Assembly (NCBI RefSeq): GCF_025370775.1
Contig: NZ_JAMXEX010000001.1
Span: 682,001 to 746,000 of the forward strand
Direction: 5' to 3'
Length of the DNA stretch: 64,000 bases
Origin: Ancylothrix sp. D3o
GTDB lineage: Bacteria; Cyanobacteriota; Cyanobacteriia; Cyanobacteriales; Oscillatoriaceae
Part shown: one piece after another, positions 1 to 8,722 of the stretch
Layout: each line of letters begins with the position of its first letter
How positions within the stretch are numbered: the first letter of the stretch is position 1
Notes under the pieces: model-generated
Database searches by the model: none
The model's input: the letters and a program-made list of their open reading frames with translations, nothing else
Told to the model about the DNA's origin: nothing
Made by a program: the position numbers and the translations under genes

Positions 1-667
1 ACAGCCAGCAAATTGTAATAAACCTTCGCATCCCAATTAGAATAACGATTATGGCGCTCAATCCAATGATAAATATCCCTATAATCTTCGTGGATCATAT
101 CCTGCTTTAGATAACCGGCCAGCCCTTCTAAAATAACGTGTTCGTGAACCTCATTATCCCCCGTATTCGGAATTTCCTCCGTATTTAAATTTTCATAGCG
201 ACCCAATTTATGCTGAAACAAACGTAAATTCCAATCAGGATATTTCCCACCGTGCCGAATCCAAGTACCCAAAAAATAAACCTGACGATTCAAATAAAAA
301 CCCTGATAATTCTTATTTTGGATCGCCAACTCAATCTCATCCCAAAGTTCAGGAGGAATCCGCTCATCGCAATCAACAATCAACACCCACTCATTGCGAA
401 AAGGCAAATTTTCCAAAGACCAATTCTTCTTTTTTGGCCAGCGACCATTAAAATAAAATTGAACCACCTTTGCCCCAAATTCTTCGGCAATTTCACAAGT
501 ACGATCCTTACTTTGAGAATCAACCAAGAACACCTCATCAGCCCTCACCAAACTGCTCAAACAAGCCGGTAAATTTAGCTCCTCGTCTTTAGCAGGAATG
601 AGAACAGACACCGGAATTTTAGACACATTTGCGATCATAATATCGAAAGTTTTAGAAAAATCTGGCA
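1..667 (-). CDS. Glycosyltransferase family 2, WaaE/KdtX-like (C-terminus cut by window edge)
   Basis: The reverse strand reads MPDFSKTFDIM from an ATG at 667 and stays open to the window edge, so the C-terminus is missing. The start of a GT-A fold is visible: VSVLIPAKDEELNLPACLSS (nucleotide-sugar binding strand and helix), ADEVFLVDSQSKDRT, then VLIVDCDERIP, which carries the DxD-like metal site. A later segment with IERHNRYSNWDAK resembles the tail of WaaE/KdtX-type sugar transferases. It would transfer a sugar from a nucleotide donor to a cell-surface glycan or lipid; the acceptor is unknown. It lies 40 bp downstream of another GT2 gene on the same strand, so the two are probably co-transcribed. 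A second in-frame ATG (residue 11) is an alternative start. Confidence 0.85.
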
Positions 668-707
668 TTGACAAAGCGCTACGAAGCACAAGCATTAGCA
701 AAAAAAA

Positions 708-1655
708 TCATTCCTGCTTAACCTGTCTATTTTTTTGGCCTCCCAACAAAAAACCCCCCACCACAGCGCTCAAATAACCAACTTGACCGTAACAATAAAC
801 TAAATTATCAAAGCATAAAGCCGGATCTTGAAAATATTTCAAAGATTTGTAAAGCCCCCGCACAAAACGCTCCCCACCCCGTCCAAATTGCCCCAAACCG
901 GCCTCCCCCGCCAACTGCTCACGGTAACACTCACTAATTCCCTGCCACCAACCCCGACGCAGAAACCAAGAACGCCGAATTCGCTCAGGTGCAACATTAT
1001 GGCCCACCACAGCATCCGGCAAATAAGCCACCTGCTTTGCAAGTTTTAGAGCCATTTCCGTAACTTGCAATTCTTCATTAGACAATAAGTTTTTGCCAAC
1101 TCTCCCCAAATTCACATCAAAACCCCCAATTTCTTGCCAAAAAGAGCGACGAATTGCATAATTTAAACCTCTTGGAGTTAGACTTGGCTGCTCAATATAA
1201 ATCATTTTTTCTCCCAAATCATAAGCTCCTAAATTTTCCGCTAAACCCGCCGAAAGCCACTTCGGTGAAGTCAAATTATCCGGCCATAATAACGTTACTT
1301 TTCCACCGGCCACCACCACGTTTTGATAAATTTGAAACGCCCGGTATAAGCATCCCAACCAATTTTTACTCGCCACCGCATCATCATCCAAATAAGCTAA
1401 AATTTCCGCCTCCGCCATCTGCGCTCCTCTATTTCTGGCCACCGAAAGCCCCACCACCGGCTCCCAAACATACCGCAACCGCCGGTTCCCCAGTCTTTGA
1501 TTCACGACTTCTTTTGTATCATCACTTGACGCATTATCTATTACCAGCACCTCAAAATCCTCAAAATCTTGGCATAATAAACTATCAATTGCAGCCCCTA
1601 AATAGCTGCTACGATTGTAGGTACAAATAATCGCAGAAATCTGCGGTTTTGGCAT
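708..1655 (-). CDS. Glycosyltransferase family 2
   Basis: The start at 1655 (MPKPQISAIICTYNRSSYLG) is preferred because the GT-A fold begins there. An upstream in-frame ATG at 1757 would add 34 residues of non-family sequence. Visible motifs are ISAIICTYNR, VLVIDNASSDDT, the donor segment GLSVARNRG, and LAYLDDDAVASKNW with the DDD metal-binding site. The acceptor half carries NYAIRRSFWQEIGGFD and a GRVGKNLLSNEEL segment with the likely catalytic acidic pair. The C-terminal 80 residues are basic and aromatic, possibly membrane-associated. The gene is upstream of the GT2 gene at the window edge and divergent from cobU, which fits a polysaccharide locus continuing outside the window. The acceptor is unknown. 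Confidence 0.88.
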   Translation of the reverse strand: MPKPQISAIICTYNRSSYLGAAIDSLLCQDFEDFEVLVIDNASSDDTKEVVNQRLGNRRLRYVWEPVVGLSVARNRGAQMAEAEILAYLDDDAVASKNWLGCLYRAFQIYQNVVVAGGKVTLLWPDNLTSPKWLSAGLAENLGAYDLGEKMIYIEQPSLTPRGLNYAIRRSFWQEIGGFDVNLGRVGKNLLSNEELQVTEMALKLAKQVAYLPDAVVGHNVAPERIRRSWFLRRGWWQGISECYREQLAGEAGLGQFGRGGERFVRGLYKSLKYFQDPALCFDNLVYCYGQVGYLSAVVGGFLLGGQKNRQVKQE

Positions 1656-1840
1656 AAACTTTCTCGGTTGAAAAAATGAGCGCTGTTGTTTGTCGTCACC
1701 AGTGAGGTTGCCATGCCTAGAAGGGGCGGATTTTTCCATCCGAACCCCAACTTTCATACAACCCCGATGCTCCCTCGCTGATAATTAACCATTAGGTAAT
1801 ATCAATCTCAGTTTAACCTTACTGCACGCTGATCCTAGTA

Positions 1841-2392
1841 GTGAAAAACCAACTCAGCCTTGTAACCGGCCCCGCACGCTCTGGCAAAAGTGAATGGGCC
1901 GAATATCTCGCCCAAAATTCCGCCAAGTCAGTCATCTACCTAGCCACCTCTACCCTTGACGCCTCCGATGGCGAATGGATCTCTCGCATTGATCTCCACC
2001 GCCAGCGACGACCGGCCAATTGGACAACTGTAGAAGTGCCGGTGGAACTGTCAGCCGCACTCCGCCTCAATGCCGGCCCCGAAAATTGTCTACTCGTGGA
2101 CTCGCTTGGCACCTGGGTAGCTAATCTTTTAGAACTTGACAATGCCTCCTGGGAGTCTACCCTCAGCGATTTAATTTTAAGTGCCGGTCAACTAGCGGGG
2201 GAAATTATTTTTGTAGCTGAAGAAACCGGCTGGGGAGTGGTGCCGGCCTACCCTGCTGGCCGGTTATTCCGTGACCGCTTGGGAACCCTCTCTCGTCGCT
2301 TAGGAACCATCGCTGATGCGGTTTATCTTGTTACTGGTGGTCATGTTTTAAACTTGAGTTTATTGGGGCATAAATTGCCGGGGAGCAAATGA
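1841..2392 (+). CDS. cobU: Bifunctional adenosylcobinamide kinase / adenosylcobinamide-phosphate guanylyltransferase
   Basis: This 183-residue protein has the CobU/CobP hallmarks. VTGPARSGKSEWAE near the N-terminus is the P-loop, VIYLATSTL follows, and EWISRIDLHRQRRPANWTTVE contains the H-x-x-x-R-P segment with the histidine that is guanylylated in this family. LLVDSLGTWVANLL is the Walker B-like strand, and the C-terminal VYLVTGGHVLNL is typical. It phosphorylates adenosylcobinamide and then forms adenosylcobinamide-GDP in the nucleotide-loop assembly of cobalamin (pseudocobalamin in many cyanobacteria). The start is a GTG. Length matches the family. No cobalamin riboswitch is visible in the short upstream gap. 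It is divergent from the glycosyltransferase genes. Confidence 0.92.
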   Translation: MKNQLSLVTGPARSGKSEWAEYLAQNSAKSVIYLATSTLDASDGEWISRIDLHRQRRPANWTTVEVPVELSAALRLNAGPENCLLVDSLGTWVANLLELDNASWESTLSDLILSAGQLAGEIIFVAEETGWGVVPAYPAGRLFRDRLGTLSRRLGTIADAVYLVTGGHVLNLSLLGHKLPGSK

Positions 2393-2987
2393 TCAACCGC
2401 TACGTTATTGAAAAATATTTTTGCCTTGCTCAGGGTTTTTTAAGTCAACTCTCTTTTCGGGTTCGCTATCATAGAAGCAAGTGATCAACTTGCCTTGTTT
2501 TGGTCTTTCTTAAGATAAACCGGCCTGATGCCAAACCGTTGAATAAATCTTAAGTCTTTCTTAAATTTCCAGCCCTTCGACTCAAACAAAGTCAAGATGG
2601 GTTACGACTTTTGGAACTTTTTATGATTTTTAAAAAGATGACAGCAAGCTTGGCTGTTTTTTAAGCGCCAGCTTTTTCCAAAAATTATCTATCCTAAAAG
2701 TAAAGTCTTGAAAATGTGGAGATTATCTTCGCCAAAACAGCGTAAATTATTAGATAAATTAGATGAAAGTTGCTAATCTTTAGCTAAGAATGACTAAAAA
2801 TAAAGTTATTCTCGCCTTGGTCATAGGAGCCTCCTAAGATTTTGAAATTTTTGGTAATAATTCCTCCTTTAAACTCAACCAAAACCGAAAAATGTAAAAA
2901 ATTTAATAAACATAAAACTAAGAACTTAAAACTCTTAAAAAATCCATCTTCAATCGCCCACTTATATCCACCCCAACTCAATTATTT
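2393..2987. other. Intergenic region, no gene recognised
   Basis: This is about 595 bp of AT-rich sequence between cobU and the hypothetical gene at 2988. Repeated TCTTAAG-type motifs occur at about 2507-2565 (TTTCTTAAG, ATCTTAAGTCTTTCTTAA). No credible protein, tRNA or strong hairpin with a T-run was seen. It probably holds the promoter of the downstream gene, but no convincing -35/-10 pair could be assigned. Confidence 0.5.
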
Positions 2988-3542
2988 ATGGCATCAGAAC
3001 ATCAAATCAGACAATATCTCGCCTATTGGCTTCAGTTAGGGAAAAAAGTTGTTATTAACAACGGAAAACAACCCTTATTACCGGAACCAGTGATCGAAGG
3101 CGACCGTTACAGCAAAGAATTTGAAGAATGCTGGCAAAAAATCCTTGACCCCAGTTCAGGAGACTCTTACCTAGAAGGTACAGAAGAAACCATCAAAGAA
3201 CTACTCACACCGGCCTGGGAAATGATGATTTGTGCACGCTGTCCCATGCCGGTACCGGTGCGCGTCCAAGGAATGCCAGCAGCAGTGTGTCCTTGTCATA
3301 ACCTCCTCAACTGGCCGAACACAGAACTACCCTTACCGCGACCCCCGATCAGTTCCCAAAACCACCTAACGGTGATTCGCAACCGCTTACTGAGAACCGC
3401 CCAAAGCCCCCAAGATCCGCAAGAACCACAACCGGCCCATAAATTCGGTACGCTGATTCCATTGTCATTAGATTTTCCAGGCTGTCCGGGGGAAAGCACC
3501 GGCCCAGACGACCATCATCAAGACACAGCACAAAGCGGTTAA
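2988..3542 (+). CDS. Conserved-looking hypothetical protein with a CxxC/CxCH putative zinc site
   Basis: This 184-residue soluble protein is not one I can name. Residues 1-80 are mixed helical sequence (EHQIRQYLAYWLQLGKKVV). Residues 82-104 hold Cys82, Cys85, Cys101, Cys103 and His104 (ICARCPMPVP, then AAVCPCHNLLNWP), a spacing that suggests a zinc ribbon or knuckle. The tail from about residue 112 is rich in Pro and polar residues and ends in a His/Asp-rich stretch, likely disordered. It is convergent with RNase Z, whose stop lies 7 bp away. Codon use and the frequent CCGG motif match the neighbours, so it looks native. Metal binding is inference only. Confidence 0.7.
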   Translation: MASEHQIRQYLAYWLQLGKKVVINNGKQPLLPEPVIEGDRYSKEFEECWQKILDPSSGDSYLEGTEETIKELLTPAWEMMICARCPMPVPVRVQGMPAAVCPCHNLLNWPNTELPLPRPPISSQNHLTVIRNRLLRTAQSPQDPQEPQPAHKFGTLIPLSLDFPGCPGESTGPDDHHQDTAQSG

Positions 3543-3548
3543 AAAAGC

Positions 3549-4502
3549 CTATTTACTAGGCACTAAAGACTCGCGCCGGCGCGGAACCTCATAACTCAGG
3601 AAATCATAAGCCATCATAGTTTTGGGAAAAATCGCCCGCGCCTCTTGCAGCAAATCATCCAAAACCTGAGTATTTCCGGGGGCATAGCGCGGACTAAAAT
3701 GCGTCATAATAAGCTGCTCAACCTTGGCATTTAAAGCCACCTGCGCCGCCATCGTCGAAGTCGAGTGTAAGCGGTCAATAGCCATTTGAGCATCTTGGTG
3801 AGAGAAAGTTGCCTCGTGGATTAAAACATCAGCATCACGCGCCAACTCAACAGCCCCCGGACAATAAACAGTATCAGTGCAATAGGCAATTTTGCGGCCT
3901 ACTTGCACCGGCCCACATAAATCGGCCCCATTAACTTTGCGGCCATCTGGCAGAGAAATCACTTCACCGCGCTTAAGTTGAGCATAAACCGGCCCTGGGG
4001 GGATACCCAAAGCCTTAGCTTGTTCGACATCAAAATGACCTGGCCGATTTTTTTCCTCAATGCGGTAGCCAAAAGCCGTAACGCGATGTTCCAGACGACC
4101 GCAAACTACCACATACTCATCATCCTCATAAACCACCCCAGGGCGAACCGAATGAACTTTAATCGGATAAGAAAAATGAGTATGAGAATAACGTTGACAA
4201 GAGCGGAGATAATCTTCTAAACCCGTCGGCCCATAAATATCAATACGATTGGGATTGCCGGCCAAACCAATACTCGCCAAAAGCCCCATCAAGCCAAAAA
4301 TATGATCACCGTGTGTATGGGTAATAAAAATCCGGCGAATTTGACTAACCTTGAGATCGCTCCGTAAAAATTGATGCTGGGTGCCTTCGCCACAATCAAA
4401 CAGCCAAACTTCCGCACGTTGGGGCAAACGCAAAGCTACGCCCGAAACATTCCGAGAGCGTGTGGGAACACCAGAGCTAGTACCTAAAAATGTAATTTGC
4501 AC
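3549..4502 (-). CDS. rnz: Ribonuclease Z (tRNA 3' endonuclease)
   Basis: This 317-residue metallo-beta-lactamase fold nuclease matures tRNA 3' ends. The first strand is [20 protein letters not shown], the usual RNase Z start. The metal motif [11 protein letters not shown] gives His62, His64, Asp66 and His67. The flexible-arm region lies around residues 150-180 (GIPPGP, then [12 protein letters not shown]). Further metal ligands are in CTDTVYC and LIHEATF, and MTHFSPRY carries the last histidine. The length fits the bacterial short form. Since the tRNA-Thr in this window has no encoded CCA, such an enzyme would be needed to process tRNAs of that type. Its 3' end faces the hypothetical gene at 2988. 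Confidence 0.95.
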   Translation of the reverse strand: MQITFLGTSSGVPTRSRNVSGVALRLPQRAEVWLFDCGEGTQHQFLRSDLKVSQIRRIFITHTHGDHIFGLMGLLASIGLAGNPNRIDIYGPTGLEDYLRSCQRYSHTHFSYPIKVHSVRPGVVYEDDEYVVVCGRLEHRVTAFGYRIEEKNRPGHFDVEQAKALGIPPGPVYAQLKRGEVISLPDGRKVNGADLCGPVQVGRKIAYCTDTVYCPGAVELARDADVLIHEATFSHQDAQMAIDRLHSTSTMAAQVALNAKVEQLIMTHFSPRYAPGNTQVLDDLLQEARAIFPKTMMAYDFLSYEVPRRRESLVPSK

Positions 4503-5082
4503 GTTTTTTGGCTAAACAGAAAATCAAGGCAATCGATGAAAACTTAAAGAGGGATGCCGACAACGGCCATTAATTTTGCCCCTCCTGTCTGGAAAAATTC
4601 TAACACTTGAAAGCCGCACCCTGCCTATTTCTGGCTTTCTATCAACCCCATAACAGTCTTAAATAAAGATTGTTGTGAGCGAATGGGACAGCTTTTTTTT
4701 ATTTGGGGAAGCATTTCATTTTTGTAATGAGCGGAAGCGGGGGGGAAATTTTTTGCCATCAATGACTGGCATTTTGGCAATTTTGGAACCAATAAGTTAG
4801 ATTCTTTGGCGCTTATCGGGTTTGTTTTTTCCCCATAACCGCCTCTGGGGGAGCAAACCGGCACTCCTTTACTGATTTGTCTTTTATGGGAGAAAATTTT
4901 GAGCCAAACAACGGCCACGCGCTCATTCCCCAGGGAGATCGACGCTTGAGAGCAAGGAGTCATAACAAAAAGCGATCACTAAAATGCGTTGTGTCCTCAC
5001 AGTGGTCGATAATGAAAAACTAGCCGTCACAGACATAGGGGAAGCCTGCGGCTTGTATCTCGATCCCCCTGGATAGTAATTC
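4503..5082. other. Divergent region between rnz and pyk, with a doubtful 30-codon ORF
   Basis: This 580-bp region holds the start regions of rnz (minus) and pyk (plus). The visible strand composition changes here from C/A-rich on the left to G/T-rich on the right. A short ORF at 4984-5076 reads MRCVLTVVDNEKLAVTDIGE and ends at a TAG 6 bp before the pyk ATG. It has no clear Shine-Dalgarno sequence, so it may be chance or a leader peptide. Longer antisense frames look like random translation. Confidence 0.4.
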
Positions 5083-6867
5083 ATGCAACTGCGAAAACTC
5101 CAACGTCGGACAAAAATAGTAGCCACCATTGGCCCTGCCACCAGTAGCCCAGAGGTATTACGGGCCTTAATCGAGGCCGGTGCCAATACCCTGAGACTTA
5201 ACTTTTCTCACGGCTCTCACGACGATCACCAGCGCAGTATCCGTTTGATCCGGCAAACTTCCTTTGAACTCAACCAGCCCGTCGGTATTTTACAAGACTT
5301 ACAAGGCCCAAAAATTCGCTTAGGCCGGTTTGAAAATGGTTCTATCGTCCTCCAAAAAGGCGATCCATACATTTTAACCAGTCACCCAATGCCCGGAAAT
5401 CAGAAAATGTCTTGTGTCACCTACCAACTTCTCGCGGATGAGGTGCCGGAGGGGGCCACGATTATGCTGGACGATGGTAAAGTCGAGATGCGCGTCGAAA
5501 AAGTTGACCGCGCCGCCAAAGAGTTGCACTGCCGGACTGTAGTCGGCGGCCCTTTATCTAATAATAAAGGTGTTAACTTCCCTGGTGTTTATCTTTCGAT
5601 TAAGGCATTGACTGATAAAGACCGGCAAGATTTATTGTTTGGTCTTGATCAAGGTGTTGACTGGGTGGCGCTGTCTTTTGTCCGCAACCCCGAAGACGTC
5701 CTTGAAATCAAGGAAATTATTTCCAATGCCGGTAAGCAAGTGCCGGTGATTGTCAAAATTGAAAAGCACGAAGCCATTGAGCAAATGGAAGCGATCTTAT
5801 CGCTTTCTAATGGCGTGATGGTGGCGCGGGGCGATTTGGGGGTAGAGTTGCCGGCAGAAGATGTGCCAATTTTACAAAAAAGACTGATTACTACGGCCAA
5901 CCGGCTCGGCATTCCGGTGATTACGGCCACCCAAATGTTAGACAGTATGGTAAATAACCCCCGCCCCACTCGTGCCGAAATTTCCGATGTGGCGAATGCA
6001 ATTTTAGACGGCACCGATGCGGTGATGCTCTCTAATGAAACGGCGGTGGGTAAATATCCGGTGGAAGCTGTCGAAACAATGGCCCGCATCGCGGTTCGCA
6101 TTGAGCAAGAAGAAATTACTCAAAATGTTTCGGGTAAGGAAACTAAGGGCCGATCTATTCCTAATGCCATTAGTCAAGGGGTTGGTCAAATTGCTGAACA
6201 GCTTAATGCTTCTGCAATTATGACTTTAACTAAAACCGGCGCTACCGCTCGCAATGTCTCGAAGTTTCGCCCCTATACTCCCATTTTGGCGGTGACTCCT
6301 CACGTTGATGTTGCCCGTCAATTACAATTGGTTTGGGGTGTGAAACCTTTGCTGGTGTTGGATTTGCCTTCGACTGCCCAAACTTTTCAAGCGGCTATGA
6401 GTGTGGCTCAAGAGAAGGAGTTGGTTTCTGATGGCGATTTGGTGGTGATGACTGCTGGTACTCTCCAAGGGGTGGCCGGTTCAACTGATTTAATTAAGGT
6501 TGAGGTTGTAACTGCTGTTTTGGGTAAGGGCACCAGTATCGGTCAAGGTGCTATTAGCGGTCGCGCACGGGTGGCCAACACCCCGGCGGATGTGGGCAAT
6601 TTTAATGCTGGCGATATTTTGGTTGTCCCCCGCACTGGTGCTGAGTTTGTCGAGGCGATGCGAAAAGCTGGCGGTGTGATTACTGAAGATGACAGTCTTA
6701 CTTCTCATGCGGCTGTGATTGGTTTGCGTCTTGGTGTGCCGGTTATTGTTGGAGTCAAAAATGCCACGAAAACAATTCGCTCTGGAGCCATGTTAACGCT
6801 GGATATGCAGCGGGGTTTAGTCTATTCTGGGGTGATTGGTTTAAACCAAAATGGCTTGACTACTTAA
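5083..6867 (+). CDS. pyk: Pyruvate kinase with C-terminal PEP-utilizer domain
   Basis: This enzyme converts phosphoenolpyruvate and ADP to pyruvate and ATP, the last step of glycolysis. At 594 residues it is the long cyanobacterial/Bacillus form. The N-terminal part has RRTKIVATIGPATSSPEVL and LRLNFSHGSHDDH, then ILQDLQGPKIR. The active-site helix region includes VIVKIEKHEAIEQ, VMVARGDLGVELP and VITATQMLDSM. The allosteric C domain spans roughly 350-470. An extra domain at about 490-590 (GRARVANTPADV, DDSLTSHAAVIGLRLG) is the mobile PEP-utilizing domain with its histidine. The start ATG follows a purine-poor leader. A 10-bp inverted repeat just after the stop separates it from tRNA-Thr. Confidence 0.96.
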   Translation: MQLRKLQRRTKIVATIGPATSSPEVLRALIEAGANTLRLNFSHGSHDDHQRSIRLIRQTSFELNQPVGILQDLQGPKIRLGRFENGSIVLQKGDPYILTSHPMPGNQKMSCVTYQLLADEVPEGATIMLDDGKVEMRVEKVDRAAKELHCRTVVGGPLSNNKGVNFPGVYLSIKALTDKDRQDLLFGLDQGVDWVALSFVRNPEDVLEIKEIISNAGKQVPVIVKIEKHEAIEQMEAILSLSNGVMVARGDLGVELPAEDVPILQKRLITTANRLGIPVITATQMLDSMVNNPRPTRAEISDVANAILDGTDAVMLSNETAVGKYPVEAVETMARIAVRIEQEEITQNVSGKETKGRSIPNAISQGVGQIAEQLNASAIMTLTKTGATARNVSKFRPYTPILAVTPHVDVARQLQLVWGVKPLLVLDLPSTAQTFQAAMSVAQEKELVSDGDLVVMTAGTLQGVAGSTDLIKVEVVTAVLGKGTSIGQGAISGRARVANTPADVGNFNAGDILVVPRTGAEFVEAMRKAGGVITEDDSLTSHAAVIGLRLGVPVIVGVKNATKTIRSGAMLTLDMQRGLVYSGVIGLNQNGLTT

Positions 6868-6877
6868 ATTTTTTGCA

Positions 6878-6904
6878 GATTGCTGGATACAATTTCCAGC
6901 AATC
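6878..6904. terminator. Inverted repeat after pyk
   Basis: GATTGCTGGA (6878-6887) and TCCAGCAATC (6895-6904) form a perfect 10-bp stem with a 7-base loop. There is no T-run on the + side, so it may act in RNA processing or as a weak terminator rather than as a classic intrinsic one. A TATAAT at 6909-6914 follows at once and is a likely -10 box for the tRNA. Confidence 0.5.
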
Positions 6905-6908
6905 ATGC

Positions 6909-6914
6909 TATAAT
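6909..6914 (+). promoter_or_regulatory. Putative -10 box of tRNA-Thr
   Basis: TATAAT sits 14 bases before the first tRNA base, a good distance for a -10 element. No good -35 hexamer was found at 17 bp, so the call rests on the -10 alone. Confidence 0.4.
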
Positions 6915-6928
6915 CAACAATTGTGAAT

Positions 6929-7000
6929 GCCGATGTAGCTCAGTGGTAGAGCACTCGATTCGTAATCGAGCGGCCGTGAGTTCAAATCTCATCATCGGCT
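6929..7000 (+). tRNA. tRNA-Thr (anticodon CGT)
   Basis: The 72-base cloverleaf reads as follows: acceptor GCCGATG pairing with CATCGGC (6993-6999), D arm TAGCTCAGTGGTAGAGCA, anticodon stem CTCGA/TCGAG enclosing TTCGTAA with CGT as the anticodon, and T arm with GTTCAAATC. The discriminator base is T and CCA is not encoded, as is usual in cyanobacteria. It decodes ACG. An integrase gene begins about 190 bp downstream, so this tRNA may be the attachment site of an integrated element. Confidence 0.95.
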
Positions 7001-7017
7001 TACTAAATCTGTAATGC

Positions 7018-7053
7018 AAACCCTAGATTCCATAAGGTTTCTAGGGTTTTTTC
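7018..7053 (+). terminator. Intrinsic terminator after tRNA-Thr
   Basis: AAACCCTAGA (7018-7027) pairs with TCTAGGGTTT (7040-7049), a 10-bp stem with a 12-base loop. The T-rich tract TTTTTT follows directly. It should end the tRNA transcript. Confidence 0.75.
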
Positions 7054-7117
7054 GTTTCTTACAAGTCATAGGAGACTTGTTACCAACATCCGAAAACTGG
7101 TAAGAATTCCATGAAAA

Positions 7118-7136
7118 TGACTACGAAATGACTACG
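7118..7136 (+). repeat. Paired TGACTACG direct repeat upstream of the integrase
   Basis: TGACTACG occurs at 7118-7125 and again at 7129-7136, an 11-bp period. The same doublet with the same spacing recurs at 8767-8785, beyond the integrase gene. Arm-type integrase binding sites or operator sites are the obvious candidates. Confidence 0.6.
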
Positions 7137-7186
7137 GCAGTCAACTAAGATGGAGGAAGATCATCTGAACTAGAGGGGTTTTGGTT

Positions 7187-8338
7187 ATGCAAAGCGGTCG
7201 CTATGCCTCTAAAGGATCGGTAAGTATTGAAAATCACGAAGGTCGTCTTAGGCTGCGCTTACCTCGTCAACTCTATGGAGGTAAGCAGAAGTATTTAACG
7301 CTCGGTTTAGATGACACTCCTGGAAATAGGGTGATCGCTCAAGCAAAGGTTAAGCAGATTGAATCGGATATCACCTATGAGCGGTTTGATCTAACGCTTA
7401 ACAAGTACCGTCCTGAGCACATGAGGATGGTCAACGCTGAACAGACCGCAACCTTCACAGATAAAAATCTCAAGGAAGTGTGGAGAGAATTTGCAGCAAC
7501 CAAGAAGAACAACTGTGCGCCTGGTACTTGGAAGAACGGCTATATGGTTATTACCAGCCACCTGAGCAGATGCCCTTACAACACAGTTGACGACGCTCCA
7601 AAAATTTCAGATTGGGCCCAGGCAAATCTCACACCAGATACAGCTAAACGGTTTCTCATGCAGTTATCCGCTTGCTGTAACTGGGCAGTTAAATTAAATC
7701 TTGTCAGGAAAAACCCCTTTGATGGGATGGCTAGTGAGATCAAAATAAAGAAGAAGAGTAACGAAGATAAGGAGATTGATCCGTTTACTGCTGATGAACG
7801 TGATCGAATCATTGAAGAGTTCTCGAAAAATCGTTACTACTCCTACTATGCCAACTATGTCAAATTCTTGTTCTATTCAGGTTGCAGACCGTCTGAAGCT
7901 GTTGGACTGCAATGGAAACATATAAGCCCTGACTTTACTACTATTACTTTTGAGCAGTCAGTGGTAATGGGAGCAAATGGATTAGAGCTAAAGAAGGGAT
8001 TGAAGACACAAGACAGGCGAGCATTTCCTATCAACTCACAGTTAAAGGAAATCTTGGGAGCAATTGGTAGGCAAAATTCTGAAGCATTAGTCTTTCCTGC
8101 GCCCGAAGGTGGATGGATTGATATCCACAACTTTAGAAATAGAGCATGGAAGAGAGTCCTAAGCAATCTTGATATTAAGTATCGCAAGCCATATCAAACA
8201 CGCCATACGTTCATCACTTTATGCGTTTTGGCAAATGTACCAGTGAAGAGAATCGCTAGTTGGGTAGGCAATAGTCCATCTGTCATCATGCAGCATTACA
8301 CAGGAAAGCTTGATCACATACAAGTCCCAGAAATTTAG
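7187..8338 (+). CDS. Tyrosine recombinase / phage-type integrase
   Basis: This 383-residue site-specific recombinase probably integrates or excises an element at the neighbouring tRNA-Thr. The ATG at 7187 is preferred over the TTG two codons upstream. Residues 1-85 resemble an arm-binding N-terminal domain (GRLRLRLPRQLYGGKQKYLTL). A core-binding SAM-like domain follows (ATFTDKNLKEVWREF). The catalytic domain shows the first Arg in YSGCRPSEAVGLQW, the box 2 Arg in YQTRHTFITL (box 2 His replaced by Tyr, as in some phage integrases), Trp in ASWVGNSP, and the Tyr nucleophile in MQHYTGK. The gene has no CCGG, unlike its flanks, and sits between two TGACTACG doublets. No excisionase was recognised. 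Confidence 0.92.
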   Translation: MQSGRYASKGSVSIENHEGRLRLRLPRQLYGGKQKYLTLGLDDTPGNRVIAQAKVKQIESDITYERFDLTLNKYRPEHMRMVNAEQTATFTDKNLKEVWREFAATKKNNCAPGTWKNGYMVITSHLSRCPYNTVDDAPKISDWAQANLTPDTAKRFLMQLSACCNWAVKLNLVRKNPFDGMASEIKIKKKSNEDKEIDPFTADERDRIIEEFSKNRYYSYYANYVKFLFYSGCRPSEAVGLQWKHISPDFTTITFEQSVVMGANGLELKKGLKTQDRRAFPINSQLKEILGAIGRQNSEALVFPAPEGGWIDIHNFRNRAWKRVLSNLDIKYRKPYQTRHTFITLCVLANVPVKRIASWVGNSPSVIMQHYTGKLDHIQVPEI

Positions 8339-8413
8339 TTGAAAGCCCATTGCAAAATTGTAAAGAACTAGAAGCTACTCTTAAATCCCCGTTGCTGGAT
8401 ACCTTTCAACCTT

Positions 8414-8484
8414 GATAGAGAGTATTTTGAAATTCTCAGAATATTTTTAATAAAATTTTTTAGAAATAAAAAATACTCTCTATC
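8414..8484. repeat. 15-bp perfect inverted repeat downstream of the integrase
   Basis: GATAGAGAGTATTTT (8414-8428) and AAAATACTCTCTATC (8470-8484) are perfectly complementary across a 41-base AT-rich loop. ACCTTT (8401-8406) and AAAGGT (8487-8492) extend the symmetry. It may be a terminator on either strand or part of a recombination site. Confidence 0.6.
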
Positions 8485-8572
8485 GTAAAGGTTTAATATT
8501 AATTCTTGAAAATAAAACTACAAAATAATTGGTATAATAGCACTGTCTTATCAGTTCATTATAGATTTGCTA

Positions 8573-8722
8573 ATGAGTGAAAAAAGTAAAAAATTTCTTA
8601 CTTCACAAATAAACAAGGTCGCTGTGTTTCGTCAAGCACTAACGTCCGAATCCCCCAAAGGGACAGGTAGCCTAGCTACTCGCATGAGATTATTAAGAAC
8701 TCCTGTAAGGCTTGTTATGTAG
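8573..8722 (+). CDS. Small ORF, 49 residues, function unknown
   Basis: The ATG at 8573 opens a 49-codon frame, MSEKSKKFLTSQINKVAVFR and onwards, ending with TAG at 8720. The product would be small, basic and possibly helical. A TATAAT box at 8533-8538 lies 35 bp upstream; the TTGAAA at 8506 is too far (21 bp) for a standard promoter. There is no strong Shine-Dalgarno sequence. The frame contains the first halves of the interleaved inverted repeats described nearby, so the conserved object here may be an RNA rather than a protein. I recognise no family. Confidence 0.3.
   Translation: MSEKSKKFLTSQINKVAVFRQALTSESPKGTGSLATRMRLLRTPVRLVM

Noticed and set aside
4625-4963. 112-codon minus-strand frame upstream of pyk
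   Set aside because: No family features, and it sits in a divergent promoter region.
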